Positions 1-9,043 are shown, counted from the first letter of the stretch. The stretch: DNA of 64,000 bases from Sulfurimonas sp. (GCA_011391635.1 JAABQD010000001.1:62001-126000), one strand, 5' to 3'. Notes: generated from the sequence alone by a model not told the origin. Made by a program: numbers and translations.

Positions 1-12
1 TATATATTTTTT

Positions 13-34
13 AAATCCGTATGGGTGCGGATTT
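13..34. terminator. Possible hairpin terminator beyond rsmE
   Basis: A 7-bp inverted repeat (AAATCCG and CGGATTT) with an 8-base loop is flanked by T-rich sequence on both sides. It lies just past the 3' end of rsmE, so it may end that transcript or one entering from the left edge. The stem is short and the call is tentative. Confidence 0.35.
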
Positions 35-86
35 TAAGGGTGCAATTGTATCTAAATATATCTAAATTTATCTTAAGTGTAAAAGT

Positions 87-770
87 TTATAACAAAATTT
101 TACTAGCAACCGCCACAACAGCACTCTCAGAGCGAAGAACCATTGGCGTATCAAGAGAGAAAACTTCCAAAGAGGATAATAACTCTTTTTCTGCTTTGGA
201 AAAGCCACCTTCACAACCGATGAGAACGGTCTCAAAATCAACACTCTTTTGCAAAACATTATCGCAAAAATCGAAAATCTTGGCATGTGGAAACTCTTTG
301 ATAAAATCTTTGACATTTTTATAAGTATCAAACTCTATCAAAGTGCTTCTTCCACACTGCTGCATGGAAGCTTCCAAAATTCTCTCAAATCTTTTAAAAT
401 CAAGTTTGAAGTTCTTTTGGCTTCTATCGCACCCTATAAAAGAGATTTTTTCAACTCCTATCTCGGATAAGAAAGGCAAAACTTTTTCAATAGATTTTGC
501 ATCGATTATACACCAAGCCACATGCAAACTTTTTTTACTTTTAACTTCATTACTAGAAGAAGCAATAAGTTCAACCACCAAACTTCTAGTATCAATTGTC
601 ACAATTTTATAGGTATGGAGCATCGAAAGGTCTAATTTTGTTCTAAAGTTTATCGTATCACCCAACTCATGTCTGCGAACTTTTACAAGGTATTTGTATA
701 TCTCCCCATCGATTTTAAACGAAGAGTTCCCAGCATCTTCATGCAAAATGTAGATCAAAGAAGCATCCAC
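87..770 (-). CDS. rsmE: 16S rRNA (uracil-1498-N3)-methyltransferase RsmE
   Basis: A SAM-dependent SPOUT methyltransferase that would methylate U1498 of 16S rRNA in the 30S subunit. The protein has 227 residues, normal for the family. The N-terminal part fits the PUA-like RNA-binding domain. The C-terminal SPOUT knot carries the conserved glycine-rich loop (IGCEGGFSKAE, about residue 184) and the final LRSESAVVAVAS stretch that matches the family LR-x-E-T-A signature, with Ser for Thr. The start lies 16 bases inside the 3' end of the upstream membrane-protein gene, so the two are probably co-transcribed. One copy of the iterated word lies inside, encoding FPHAK. Confidence 0.93.
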   Translation of the reverse strand: MDASLIYILHEDAGNSSFKIDGEIYKYLVKVRRHELGDTINFRTKLDLSMLHTYKIVTIDTRSLVVELIASSSNEVKSKKSLHVAWCIIDAKSIEKVLPFLSEIGVEKISFIGCDRSQKNFKLDFKRFERILEASMQQCGRSTLIEFDTYKNVKDFIKEFPHAKIFDFCDNVLQKSVDFETVLIGCEGGFSKAEKELLSSLEVFSLDTPMVLRSESAVVAVASKILL

Positions 771-1162
771 GCCGATATAGCTAAAGTTACAAAAAATTCT
801 ACATACAAGATTTTTAAGCCTAAGGCTTTATAAGTCGTAAGTGCATCTTCTTTGCTGATATCTAAATGCTTCAACTTTTTATATCTTGTCAGCTCCAAAA
901 ATATCAAAGCTACACCAAAGAGTATCATGATGATGTTCTCTATACTAAAATCAAGATGTTTTGCAGCCATCATTACAACTCCAGTAAAAAGAATAACCGC
1001 TATCATAGTGGCACTCATAGGCATAAAAATTCGCACTCTTTTTGCATAACTACGAATCTCTCTTGCACCAAAAAGCATCACAAGATTCACCAAAATTACC
1101 GCCAAAATCCCCATAACACCTAAGTTGTGTGTTACAATACTCATATCATACATTTCATTCAT
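755..1162 (-). CDS. Small four-helix membrane protein, unknown function
   Basis: A 135-residue protein with four hydrophobic segments (about residues 12-34, 45-67, 74-92 and 113-134), so an inner-membrane protein. I do not recognise a family. A short basic and acidic stretch between helices 3 and 4 (around LKHLDISKEDALTTYKALGL) would be a soluble loop. The gene overlaps the rsmE start by 16 bases, which indicates an operon; that alone does not suggest a function. Several in-frame ATG codons lie close together at the N-terminus, so the exact start is uncertain. Confidence 0.7.
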   Translation of the reverse strand: MNEMYDMSIVTHNLGVMGILAVILVNLVMLFGAREIRSYAKRVRIFMPMSATMIAVILFTGVVMMAAKHLDFSIENIIMILFGVALIFLELTRYKKLKHLDISKEDALTTYKALGLKILYVEFFVTLAISAWMLL

Positions 1163-1620
1163 AATAGCCCTGTTTTGTGTAGTTTATAGATTTAAGCTTA
1201 AAAAAGATAGTCTCAAAAGTAGTCTCTAATTATTTTTTTGGTTCTCTGCTAAGATTAAACAATTCTTGAAATTCTTGAACTGTATATTAGCTTTTTATCT
1301 AATGTTGTAACTTTTAACTTAACTTTTTCCAAATTTTTTTTGATAAATTAAATCTATTTATTGCAGTAGATTGAGTAATCTCAAACATTTTTATCCAATG
1401 CAAAATTTTTGTAATTATACATAAAATAAAATTTAATATAGCGGAGTAGTTGCCTAATCTCTTTGTTGAATATGTAATCCGGCTACACAGTTGTTTTATA
1501 TAAGAACACTTATTGCATAATTTTGGTTCAACTTGAATTAGCGTCTTCAAGGAATGAAAATGTATTGCAAATCAGCAATCTTACTGTAAAATCAGTTCTA
1601 AAAATAAAGAGAGGTAGAAA
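1163..1620. other. AT-rich intergenic region before the polyene cluster
   Basis: 458 bases between a minus-strand gene start and a plus-strand gene start. A 78-codon minus-strand reading frame at 1314-1550 has a Lys- and Cys-rich composition with no recognisable domain and no good ribosome binding site; it could be a decayed remnant but I do not call it a gene. A purine-rich ribosome binding site (GAGAGGT) sits before the ATG at 1621. The divergent promoters for rsmE and the cluster must lie here. Confidence 0.5.
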
Positions 1621-2112
1621 ATGATGTTTAAGCTCATACTGATTTTTTTACTATTTACTTCTTTACTTATAGCAAGGAGCTTTAACTTTAGCGAAATTCG
1701 TTACAGCGATGCTATCGGGCGTTCTTTTGAGTTTCATGGGAAAATCACATTTGCACATGACGCTCTTTTGATAAACTATAATAATGACGAAAAAATATTA
1801 GACTATCAAAATGGTGTACTTGTTTATATGGAAAATATGAAACAAGTCGAAATAAGCCAAGAGCAAAAACAGGAAATTATTCAATATTTCGAAATTATAA
1901 TGATGCTTTATAAGGGTGAGAATGCCTCTCTTTTGAACGAATTTGAGATTGAAAAAACAGACAATTTAAGCATTTTGAAACCAAAAGGTTCTCTCAAAAA
2001 CTTTATAGAGAAGATTGTGTTGCTTCAAGACAAAGAAGCACCAAAAGAGATAAAACTATTTTTAAAAAACAGTGACACTATAACAATCAGGATAGAGGAT
2101 GAAATACACTAA
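1621..2112 (+). CDS. LolA-like outer-membrane lipoprotein carrier protein, polyene cluster
   Basis: A 163-residue periplasmic protein with a signal peptide (hydrophobic residues 4-18, cleavage near ARS). The rest is beta-rich with the pattern of LolA-like proteins: an N-terminal strand with FHGKITF, then a second strand with the ILDYQNGVLVYM pattern. Proteins of this type are regular members of aryl-polyene and flexirubin clusters, next to an MMPL exporter, and are thought to carry the lipid-like product across the periplasm. The family call rests on fold pattern and context, not on a signature motif. The 3' end overlaps the exporter gene by 14 bases. It is the first gene of the cluster and has a GAGAGGT ribosome binding site. 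Confidence 0.75.
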   Translation: MMFKLILIFLLFTSLLIARSFNFSEIRYSDAIGRSFEFHGKITFAHDALLINYNNDEKILDYQNGVLVYMENMKQVEISQEQKQEIIQYFEIIMMLYKGENASLLNEFEIEKTDNLSILKPKGSLKNFIEKIVLLQDKEAPKEIKLFLKNSDTITIRIEDEIH

Positions 2113-4210
2113 TTACATTATTTTAGTGCTCCTTCTTTTTTTAGGATTTGCACTCAAAGATTCTATGCATGTATCGACAAATCTTTTATCTCTTTTTGCC
2201 TCAAAAGAGCTCATTCAAAAGCTGGAAATTGCTGACAATCTTGGCTACTCAAAAGAGATGTATGTCGCAGTAAAAGGCTTTGATGAAAACGCAAAACTCA
2301 AAATAAATCAAATAGCAACTGAGTTGAAATCTGTCAGTAAAATTAAATTAGTTCAATCGAGCGTACTTCCATCCGATGAAATTATAAATTACTACAAAAC
2401 TTTTTACCCCATTTTAGCCCTGTTTCAAGAGAACAATCAGACAAAAGAGAGTATAAAAGAGCAACTCGAATATCTCTACAACAAACAAAACTCAAGTGCT
2501 TTTTACACTCCCATCGACAAAAATGACCCTTTGAAACTTTTCCACATGCCAAGCAACGAGTCAGTGAATGTCGCTCATAAAAGCGGATATATAATGCTGG
2601 AGAATTACGGGTATCTGATTCGTGTGCGTACGGATGTAAGTGCTTCTGAGATGAATGATGCCAAAACACTCTACAAAGATGTACATGAGATACTCAGCAA
2701 ATACCCAGAGACACTCGTTTTTGCACCGTTTTTTTATACAGTTGAAAATTCACAAAAGATTGAGAGTGAAGTGCAGTTCATTGTCATACTATCTACTCTT
2801 ATACTATTTTTTATCTATTTTGTTTTGCTCAGAAACATACATCTTTTGTTGCACTCTTTTATTGCGCTGCTCTCATCGGTGCTCTTTGCTACCTTAATAA
2901 GCACGATATTTTTTGACAATTTTCATATCATATCGCTCGCTTTTGGGACAAGTTTAACTGGGGTGAGCATAGATTATCTCTTTCACTACTATTTTCACAA
3001 CTTCTATCAAACAAAAAAGCGTGTCGATAAAAATGTGCTTTATGGGTTTTTAACCACTCTCTGCGCTTTTGCAGTTTTCTCTTTTATAGAAGTTCCTTTT
3101 ATTGCACAAATCAGTATTTTTGCTGTTTTGTCTTTATCGTTTGCATATATTTTATTTACCTTTTTATTCCCGATGTTAGAGATAAAAGAGTATGCACAAA
3201 AAGCCTCACCAAAGGCGCAAAACAGTAGCAAGAAGCTCTCTTCAACTGTAATTTTTCTCTTCTCAATAGCTCTGCTTACTTATAGTTTTGCAAATCTACA
3301 ATTTGACAACAACATCCGAAATCTTGATTATCAAAACGAAAAACTTATGAAAATTGAAGCAATTTTTAAGAGCATGAACCAAAATAAGATGTTTCCTGTT
3401 CTCGTTGAGGCTTCAAGTAAAGAGGAACTTCTCAAAAATTTACATACCTTGCATGAGAACACCGACGGCACTTTCTCTTTGGCTTCATTTGTGCCAGATA
3501 CGCAAAAATGTGAGCAGAGAAAAAAGGAGTTAGCACAGTATGATTTTGAAAGAATCAAAGCGATTGTAAACGAAGAGGCAAGCAAGATCGGATTTAGAGA
3601 AAATTATTTTAAAGATGCTTATAGTTTTACCAAAAATCTTCCCTCTTGTACTTCAATAGACCTAGAAATTTTTAAAACCTACAATCTCTCTTTTTATGAG
3701 CACAATGCACGCATCTACACGCTCGCACTTATAAAAGAGAGTAGTAAAATGCAAACATTTCCCTTTGTGAGCAGCATTGATGTGAAACAAATGTTTGAAA
3801 AAGCAACCAATGCGATGTATGAGAGTATGGTACTTTTTTCGTTTTTGGTACTGTTTATAATACTCGGGATGCTTCTTTTAAGCGTAAAAAAACAGTTTCT
3901 TTTTGCACTGAACTATATGCTTTTTCCAAGCAGTTTTGTACTGAGTTTGTTGGTCACTTTTTCTAGTGTCAATATTATGCATATTTTTTCACTTGTTATT
4001 TTGATTGCGGTGGGGATAGATTACGGTATTTATATGAGCAACTCTACGAAAAAGTCAAATACAATTTTGGCGATGCGATACTCTTTACTCAGCACTTTTG
4101 CCGCTTTTGGAGTGCTTGTTTTTAGCTCCATAACGGCTTTAAATTCCATAGGAGTTGTCATAAGCTTAGGACTGTTTGCTATTTTTATGCTTATGAGGGG
4201 TATGAAATGA
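2099..4210 (+). CDS. MMPL/RND-family exporter, polyene cluster
   Basis: A 703-residue membrane transporter with the RND/MMPL layout: an N-terminal anchor helix (residues 5-20), a periplasmic domain to about 225, a first membrane block (about 225-365, including the FGTSLTGVSIDYLFHYYFH stretch with an Asp in the membrane, typical of proton-coupled MMPL proteins), a second periplasmic domain (about 395-575) and a final membrane block with AVGIDYGIYMSNS near the end. In aryl-polyene clusters this exporter sits beside a LolA-like protein and is thought to move the finished lipid. It overlaps the upstream gene by 14 bases and the downstream ligase by 4 (ATGA). It carries one copy of the iterated word, encoding FHMPS. 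Confidence 0.87.
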   Translation: MKYTNYIILVLLLFLGFALKDSMHVSTNLLSLFASKELIQKLEIADNLGYSKEMYVAVKGFDENAKLKINQIATELKSVSKIKLVQSSVLPSDEIINYYKTFYPILALFQENNQTKESIKEQLEYLYNKQNSSAFYTPIDKNDPLKLFHMPSNESVNVAHKSGYIMLENYGYLIRVRTDVSASEMNDAKTLYKDVHEILSKYPETLVFAPFFYTVENSQKIESEVQFIVILSTLILFFIYFVLLRNIHLLLHSFIALLSSVLFATLISTIFFDNFHIISLAFGTSLTGVSIDYLFHYYFHNFYQTKKRVDKNVLYGFLTTLCAFAVFSFIEVPFIAQISIFAVLSLSFAYILFTFLFPMLEIKEYAQKASPKAQNSSKKLSSTVIFLFSIALLTYSFANLQFDNNIRNLDYQNEKLMKIEAIFKSMNQNKMFPVLVEASSKEELLKNLHTLHENTDGTFSLASFVPDTQKCEQRKKELAQYDFERIKAIVNEEASKIGFRENYFKDAYSFTKNLPSCTSIDLEIFKTYNLSFYEHNARIYTLALIKESSKMQTFPFVSSIDVKQMFEKATNAMYESMVLFSFLVLFIILGMLLLSVKKQFLFALNYMLFPSSFVLSLLVTFSSVNIMHIFSLVILIAVGIDYGIYMSNSTKKSNTILAMRYSLLSTFAAFGVLVFSSITALNSIGVVISLGLFAIFMLMRGMK

Positions 4211-5397
4211 TTTTAGAGTACATTCATGCAGATAACACAAAACAGAGCATTTCTTTAAACTATGAAACCCCTATCTCCAAAGAGTGGAGAAGCATAAGTG
4301 CGTCAAATAAACTCAACTTTATTCAAGAGTTTTTACCCGCTTACAGTTGCGGTCAAAAAATTGTTTTATTTGATTCCAACCACAAGCAGCTTCTAAAATA
4401 TTATGAAGAAAATGACATTAACAAGCTTGAAAATAGAGACAAAGCAAATGAACAGTCACGGCTTTTATTTTTCACTTCAGGTAGTAGTGGATTTCCAGTT
4501 GGGGCATTTAAAACAAAACAAAATTTAGAAGAGGAAGTCAAAGTTCTCAAAACTTTACTTGATGGTTTTAGCATAAAAAAGGTCGTTGTTACCGTTCCTT
4601 TTGTGCATATTTATGGAATATTGGCAGGTTTGCTGTTGCCGCTGAGTTTAGAGGGTGTTATCTGTGTTGTCAAAGATGATTTTTTGCCTTATGAGATTTT
4701 AAACGAAGCCTCAGGAGGAAATACTTTAGTGATTACCACGCCTGTTTTTATAAAAGCTTTGTCAAAGTTGAGAGAGGAGATGAACTTAGCTTCAAACCTT
4801 TTTATCAGCTCAACCGGACCTTTAGACAAAGAAGATATAGAACTCTTCCAAAGCAACTATAAAACAAATCTATTACAACTCTTTGGCTCAACGGAAACAG
4901 GAGGAATTGCTTATAAGTTTGGAACAGCCACAAAATGGAGCACCCTAGAAAATGTCTCTATCTCAAGCCTCGACACGAAGCTCAATGTCAGTTCACCCTA
5001 TATATCGCACTATATTTTAGATAAAAACATAGTGCCGCTCACCCAACCTTTTCAAACAGAAGACATTGTAGAAATCGAGGGTGATTCGTTTACTTTAATC
5101 GGAAGAAGCAACAAAATAATAAAAATAGCAGGAAAAAGAATTTCCGCCTTACAAATCGAAGCCATACTTGAGACAATCCCTGACATTCAAAGAGCTTTGG
5201 TTGAGATTGTTTACAAAAAAGAGCTTATAAAAAGTGAACAAATACGCATTACCCTCCAAGCTACTAAAAAAATCAGCAAGCACACTATCAAGAAAAAAAT
5301 GAGTGAATTTTATGGAGTTTTGAGTATTCCTTTTACTCTTCATTATGTAGATACCATCAGTTACTCATCCACGGGAAAAAAAATATTTTTAGTTTAA
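4207..5397 (+). CDS. AMP-forming acyl-acid ligase (adenylation enzyme), polyene cluster
   Basis: An ANL-superfamily enzyme of 396 residues, shorter than usual acyl-CoA ligases (about 500 or more), as is common for the ligases of aryl-polyene clusters. Visible motifs are the ATP-binding loop FFTSGSSGFPVG (about residue 90), the A5 motif LFGSTETGG (about 227), the hinge region GRSNKIIKIAGKRIS (about 302) and a C-terminal STGKK with the conserved Lys. The likely job is to activate the aromatic acid released by the ammonia lyase and load it on the carrier protein at 6141; this is inferred from context. Overlaps the exporter by 4 bases. Confidence 0.85.
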   Translation: MILEYIHADNTKQSISLNYETPISKEWRSISASNKLNFIQEFLPAYSCGQKIVLFDSNHKQLLKYYEENDINKLENRDKANEQSRLLFFTSGSSGFPVGAFKTKQNLEEEVKVLKTLLDGFSIKKVVVTVPFVHIYGILAGLLLPLSLEGVICVVKDDFLPYEILNEASGGNTLVITTPVFIKALSKLREEMNLASNLFISSTGPLDKEDIELFQSNYKTNLLQLFGSTETGGIAYKFGTATKWSTLENVSISSLDTKLNVSSPYISHYILDKNIVPLTQPFQTEDIVEIEGDSFTLIGRSNKIIKIAGKRISALQIEAILETIPDIQRALVEIVYKKELIKSEQIRITLQATKKISKHTIKKKMSEFYGVLSIPFTLHYVDTISYSSTGKKIFLV

Positions 5398-5420
5398 ATT
5401 CATATATGATATAATTAAAA

Positions 5421-5451
5421 CGAGAATTAATTATATTTTTTCTCGGTTTTT
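5421..5451 (+). terminator. Hairpin plus T-run between ligase and acyltransferase genes
   Basis: CGAGAA and TTCTCG form a 6-bp stem followed by G and five T residues, 14 bases before the start of the next gene. It could end part of the transcripts from the first three genes or act as an attenuator. A TATAAT-like box (GATATAATTA) just upstream suggests a local promoter. Both readings are inference. Confidence 0.45.
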
Positions 5452-5464
5452 AAGGGGAATACGG

Positions 5465-6139
5465 GTGAATATAAGAGGGATTTTGTTAAGTGTTTATTCT
5501 TTTTTTTCCTTGTTGATAGTTATATTATTTATGTTACTGTTCAAAAATAAGATACATTTAATTCGAAAGCTTTGGTCAACTTCGATGATTAAACTAATAG
5601 ATGTAAATATACAAGAAATAGGCTCTCTTGATAAAAATGCTGACATTCTTTTGTTAAATCACAATTCTATGCTTGATGTCATCTTGTTGGAGCACCTGCA
5701 CGACAAAGACATTGCATGGGTTACAAACAAAAAACTGGCAAAAATACCTCTTTTTGGGTTTATTTTCAAACTTCCGAGTTTAATCCTCATTGATCCTCAA
5801 AATAGAAGTTCATTAAAATTAATGATGAGTAGATTGAAAGAAGAGTTACGCAATAATCGACCAATTGGTATATTTCCCGAAGGAACACGAGGAGTCAACA
5901 ACGAGATGCTTAAATTTCAAAACGGCATAAAAATAATTGCAGAGAAACTAAACTTAAAAGTTCAACCAATTGTTTTAACACATACTAGAAAAAGGTTAGA
6001 TGTGAATACAATGAGAGCCACTTCGGGCGAGGTGAACATTATATATTTAGATACAATACAACCAACAAGTGAAAACTGGTACGAAGAACTAGAAAGAAAT
6101 TTTAAGCACAAATATGAACAATATAATGGAGATAAGTAA
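5465..6139 (+). CDS. PlsC-like 1-acylglycerol-phosphate acyltransferase, polyene cluster
   Basis: A 224-residue membrane-bound acyltransferase. An N-terminal hydrophobic segment (residues 5-26) is followed by the catalytic H-x4-D motif in LNHNSMLDV (about residue 65) and the second motif FPEGTRG (about 139), both standard for PlsC/LPLAT enzymes. In polyene clusters such enzymes help build the lipid anchor. The start is a GTG at 5465 with an AGGGGA ribosome binding site 6 bases before it. The ACP gene follows immediately. Confidence 0.85.
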   Translation: MNIRGILLSVYSFFSLLIVILFMLLFKNKIHLIRKLWSTSMIKLIDVNIQEIGSLDKNADILLLNHNSMLDVILLEHLHDKDIAWVTNKKLAKIPLFGFIFKLPSLILIDPQNRSSLKLMMSRLKEELRNNRPIGIFPEGTRGVNNEMLKFQNGIKIIAEKLNLKVQPIVLTHTRKRLDVNTMRATSGEVNIIYLDTIQPTSENWYEELERNFKHKYEQYNGDK

Positions 6140-6140
6140 A

Positions 6141-6395
6141 GTGATAACTACGGATGAATTAAAAAGTGCAATTATTGAAAATTTAAACTTAGAAGATATT
6201 TCTGTGAGTGAAATAGAAGATGATATGGAACTCTTTGGGGATGAAGGTTTAGGACTTGATTCGGTAGATGCTATTGAGCTTACCTTGATTTTGGAAAAAG
6301 AGTATGGCGTGAAGATTAAAGATATGGCAAATGCAAAAGCTATCTTTGCATCTGTAAAATCACTCACTCAATATATTAATGAGCAAAAGCAATAA
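6141..6395 (+). CDS. Acyl carrier protein, polyene cluster
   Basis: A small acidic protein of about 84 residues with the phosphopantetheine attachment site in GLDSVDAIEL (Ser of DSV). It would carry the growing polyene chain. I place the start at the GTG at 6141 because GGAG lies 9 bases before it, directly after the upstream stop; in-frame ATG codons at 6114 and 6126 inside the previous gene are alternatives. Aryl-polyene clusters usually have two carrier proteins, but only this one is visible here. No phosphopantetheinyl transferase is seen in the window. Confidence 0.9.
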   Translation: MITTDELKSAIIENLNLEDISVSEIEDDMELFGDEGLGLDSVDAIELTLILEKEYGVKIKDMANAKAIFASVKSLTQYINEQKQ

Positions 6396-6399
6396 ATAA

Positions 6400-6750
6400 G
6401 TGCAAAAAATAAATCTGCCACATCAAGAACCAATAAAATTTGCAAAATATATCATCAAAAAAGAACTCAATAGCGCAAGAGTAAAAGTAGAGTTTGATGA
6501 ACTACCCTCTTTGGCTCTGCTTATAGAGGGTGCTGCGCAAAGTAGTGCGGCACTCGGCGAAGCAGAGGCTAGAAATGGTTATTTGGTGAGTTTAAAAGAG
6601 ATTCATCTTCTTAGAAAAGCCCAGCTAAAAAGCTTTGAAATAGAAGTCAAACATGAATGTACCTTAGACAATATGAACTCTATTAGTTTTAATGTTTTTG
6701 AAAATGAACAAAATATTGCATCTGGCTCTTTTGTTATAGCCATGCGTTAA
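6400..6750 (+). CDS. ApeP-like hotdog-fold dehydratase, polyene cluster
   Basis: A 116-residue protein that resembles the ApeP/FabA-like hotdog dehydratases of aryl-polyene clusters: the N-terminal LPHQEPIKFAKYI corresponds to the family LPHR-x-P-M segment with its catalytic His, and LIEGAAQSSAALGEAEARNGYL to the long hotdog helix. It would remove water from the 3-hydroxyacyl intermediate. The start is a GTG at 6400, 4 bases after the ACP stop, and the ribosome binding site is weak, so translation may be coupled. A second, different dehydratase lies at 10110. Confidence 0.75.
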   Translation: MQKINLPHQEPIKFAKYIIKKELNSARVKVEFDELPSLALLIEGAAQSSAALGEAEARNGYLVSLKEIHLLRKAQLKSFEIEVKHECTLDNMNSISFNVFENEQNIASGSFVIAMR

Positions 6751-6762
6751 GGTCAGTCGCGA

Positions 6763-7860
6763 ATGAAAGCATTTATTAATTATTATGAATCTCTAAGTTG
6801 TGCTGGAAATACGGATGCGTTGATGGATGCAGTTTATTCGGGCAAAAGTGCAATATCATTAGACAACTCCTACATAAAAGAGAGATTTGTAGGTATAGGA
6901 AAAATGAAAGGGGATGATTTTTTCCACTCTTTAGAAGATGTAGTTACTCAGGTTCTAAAAAAATCAAATCTTGAGAATTACCATAATACTCTGCTTATAG
7001 TAGGCTCATCTGTAGGTGGGATGCAAGAGAGCGAAAAACACTATTTTCAAGACAAAAACTATAAAAATATAGACCCCGCAAAACATGGCATCGGTGTGAT
7101 ACAAGAGTATCTTCAAAAGCAATTTCATTTTTTAGATACGCGTTCTCTCTCAACTGCTTGTACATCGAGTGCGAACGCTCTGCTCTTAGCAAAAAGAATG
7201 ATAAATGTAGGAGCGTATCAAAACATTTTAGTCCTTGGAGCAGATGCCTTATGTTATACAACGGCATGTGGATTTAGTTCTCTTGGTATTTTGTCATCTA
7301 AAGCGTGTAAACCCTTTGACAAAAATAGAGAGGGAATGAATGTAGCAGAAGCAGTAGCATCCCTTTTAATTCAAGATACAAAAAATGAAAATAGCATAGA
7401 ACTCATCGGTGTCGGAGCAAGCAGTGACGCGTATCACATGACAAACCCCGACCCTGAGGCAAAGGGAGCCATCGCATCAATGAAAAAAGCACTTGAAGAT
7501 GCTGGGTTAAAACCAAATGACATAGATTATATAAACGCACATGGCACGGGTACGATTGCAAACGACGCAGTAGAAGCCTTGGCGATAGAAACTCTTTTTC
7601 ATGCTACAGATGCAGGGGTGAGTTCCACCAAAGCGATAACGGGACATACTTTAGGTGCTGCCGGAGCACTCGAAGCAATTATCTCTTGTGAAGTCATAAA
7701 ACATCAAAAAATACCGCTTCAAGCAGGTTTAGAAAATCAAGAAAATCAAAATATCAATATTCTTAAAAAGTCTGTGCAAAAAAATGTCAGATATGTTCTG
7801 AGTAATTCCTTTGCATTTGGCGGAAACAATACCTCTCTTGTATTTGGAACTGTTTTATGA
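6763..7860 (+). CDS. Beta-ketoacyl-ACP synthase (FabF-type, ApeO-like), polyene cluster
   Basis: A 365-residue condensing enzyme, slightly shorter than FabF (about 410). The catalytic triad is complete: Cys in LSTACTSSAN (about residue 130), His in NAHGTGTIAND (about 262) and His in TGHTLGAAGALEA (about 294) with the preceding Lys. It would extend the aryl polyene with malonyl-ACP. The next gene starts in its last 4 bases and encodes a chain-length-factor-like protein, which matches the KS-CLF pairs described for aryl-polyene enzymes. The iterated word at 7263 lies in a conserved ACGF stretch and may be coincidental. Confidence 0.9.
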   Translation: MKAFINYYESLSCAGNTDALMDAVYSGKSAISLDNSYIKERFVGIGKMKGDDFFHSLEDVVTQVLKKSNLENYHNTLLIVGSSVGGMQESEKHYFQDKNYKNIDPAKHGIGVIQEYLQKQFHFLDTRSLSTACTSSANALLLAKRMINVGAYQNILVLGADALCYTTACGFSSLGILSSKACKPFDKNREGMNVAEAVASLLIQDTKNENSIELIGVGASSDAYHMTNPDPEAKGAIASMKKALEDAGLKPNDIDYINAHGTGTIANDAVEALAIETLFHATDAGVSSTKAITGHTLGAAGALEAIISCEVIKHQKIPLQAGLENQENQNINILKKSVQKNVRYVLSNSFAFGGNNTSLVFGTVL

Positions 7861-8501
7861 GAGTAACTGTAAATATCATAAGTGCGGCAAAAGTATATGC
7901 GACAAAAAATATAGAAGATTTAGAGGAAAAACGCATTGTTCCAAATATGCTTCTAAGACGCCGTTTAACAAGAAATGCAAAAATCATGTTATACCTTTGC
8001 GATAAGTGCGGATTTAGTGGTGGCAAAGTTGTGTACGCCAGTGCTTTTGGTGAACTTCAGTCTACTGCAGCAATTACGGATGATATTTTAAAAAATATTC
8101 CTATATCACCGACACTGTTTCAAAACAGTGTTTATAATAGTGCTCCATCCTACTTTTCACTTCTTTATGGGGACAAAGACGAAATAATAACTATTTCATC
8201 AGGAAACAAAAGTTCATCAGATGCCCTAAAAATTGCTGCACTTCAAGCACTGGTATCTGGTGAGAGAGTTTTGTGTGTTGCAACTGAATGTTTAGATATA
8301 GATAAAATAGAAGAAGTAAACAGCTGTACAAAATACCTTGAATCAGGTGCTGCAATAGTTTTAGAAGTTACAAAAGAGAGTAAAGGAGCCAAAGAGATAC
8401 AAAACATAAAAGAAGATGGCATCCTACGCTCACTGCATGAGATAATAAATGTAGTCAATATGAGTGCAATGGGAGACAAAAAAATCTTTATTGATCTATA
8501 A
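7857..8501 (+). CDS. Beta-ketoacyl synthase chain-length-factor-like protein (ApeC-like)
   Basis: A 214-residue protein resembling only the N-terminal half of a ketosynthase, as in the Ketoacyl-synt_2 family to which ApeC belongs. The region VVYASAFGELQSTAAITDDIL and the later NSAPSYFSLLYGDKDEIITIS stretch align with ketosynthase core strands, but the nucleophilic Cys is replaced (SSGNKSSSD), so it should be non-catalytic. It probably pairs with the upstream ketosynthase to control chain length. Overlap of 4 bases (ATGA) supports coupled translation. It ends at a strong bidirectional hairpin. Confidence 0.75.
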   Translation: MRVTVNIISAAKVYATKNIEDLEEKRIVPNMLLRRRLTRNAKIMLYLCDKCGFSGGKVVYASAFGELQSTAAITDDILKNIPISPTLFQNSVYNSAPSYFSLLYGDKDEIITISSGNKSSSDALKIAALQALVSGERVLCVATECLDIDKIEEVNSCTKYLESGAAIVLEVTKESKGAKEIQNIKEDGILRSLHEIINVVNMSAMGDKKIFIDL

Positions 8502-8527
8502 ATTTCAAGCTATTTCTAGCTTGAAAT
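8502..8527. terminator. Bidirectional intrinsic terminator
   Basis: A perfect 11-bp inverted repeat (ATTTCAAGCTA, loop TTTC, TAGCTTGAAAT) lies between two convergent genes, starting at the last base of the upstream stop codon. It would end transcription from both directions. Confidence 0.75.
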
Positions 8528-8529
8528 GA

Positions 8530-8925
8530 TTACAAAGTGCTAAGTTGTACTTGTATAGCTCTATTCAAATTAGTAATCCAACCGTTGTAGTTGGAGTGTA
8601 TAGTATTGTTTTCAGCGTCATATCCTAAATTAGTACTTGTTTTGTAAGTGATACTATAATCTTTTGTGTTATAACTAATAGTAACAACAGCAGTGTGATC
8701 TCTTAAATGAAGAGTTCCCTCAGCCGTGTTTTCATCAACAGCCTTTATAATCCAACCAAGACCAGCTCCTGCTCTTAAAATACTTTTAAATACATCATCA
8801 TTCGTAATCTTCGATTGATTAGTAGCAAGCGCTTGTTTTGGAACATTTTGAACTTGTGCCGGTCCACACCCAGAAAAGCCTATGGAAAGTACTAAAATAA
8901 TCCCAACTAATAACATTTTTTTCAT
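8530..8925 (-). CDS. Putative lipoprotein inside the polyene cluster, opposite strand
   Basis: A 131-residue protein with a clear lipoprotein signal: hydrophobic residues 4-17 and a lipobox ending in FSGC, lipidated Cys at about 20. The mature part contains ILRAGAGLGWIIK and a beta-rich section with LRDHTAVVTISYNTKDYSITY, a pattern seen in small secreted proteins annotated as hypothetical. I do not recognise a function. It is the only gene of this stretch on the minus strand and divides the cluster in two, between a terminator and a divergent promoter. It may belong to the cluster or be a later insertion. Confidence 0.7.
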   Translation of the reverse strand: MKKMLLVGIILVLSIGFSGCGPAQVQNVPKQALATNQSKITNDDVFKSILRAGAGLGWIIKAVDENTAEGTLHLRDHTAVVTISYNTKDYSITYKTSTNLGYDAENNTIHSNYNGWITNLNRAIQVQLSTL

Positions 8926-9043
8926 GTATACCCTTTTATTATGAAAGTTTGTTATATTTTATGCAAATGAAGCTTTACATATACTGATTTATTAGAAATA
9001 AATAATTATTGTTATAAAATTAGCCGAAGAAAGGATGGGTTAT

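Noticed and set aside
1314..1550. 78-codon minus-strand frame before the polyene cluster
   Set aside because: No domain, no good start, AT-rich composition. Transposase remnant considered, but no motif supports it.
7857..8501. Frameshifted or truncated ketosynthase
   Set aside because: The size and N-terminal-only similarity match the chain-length-factor proteins of aryl-polyene clusters, so it is probably complete.
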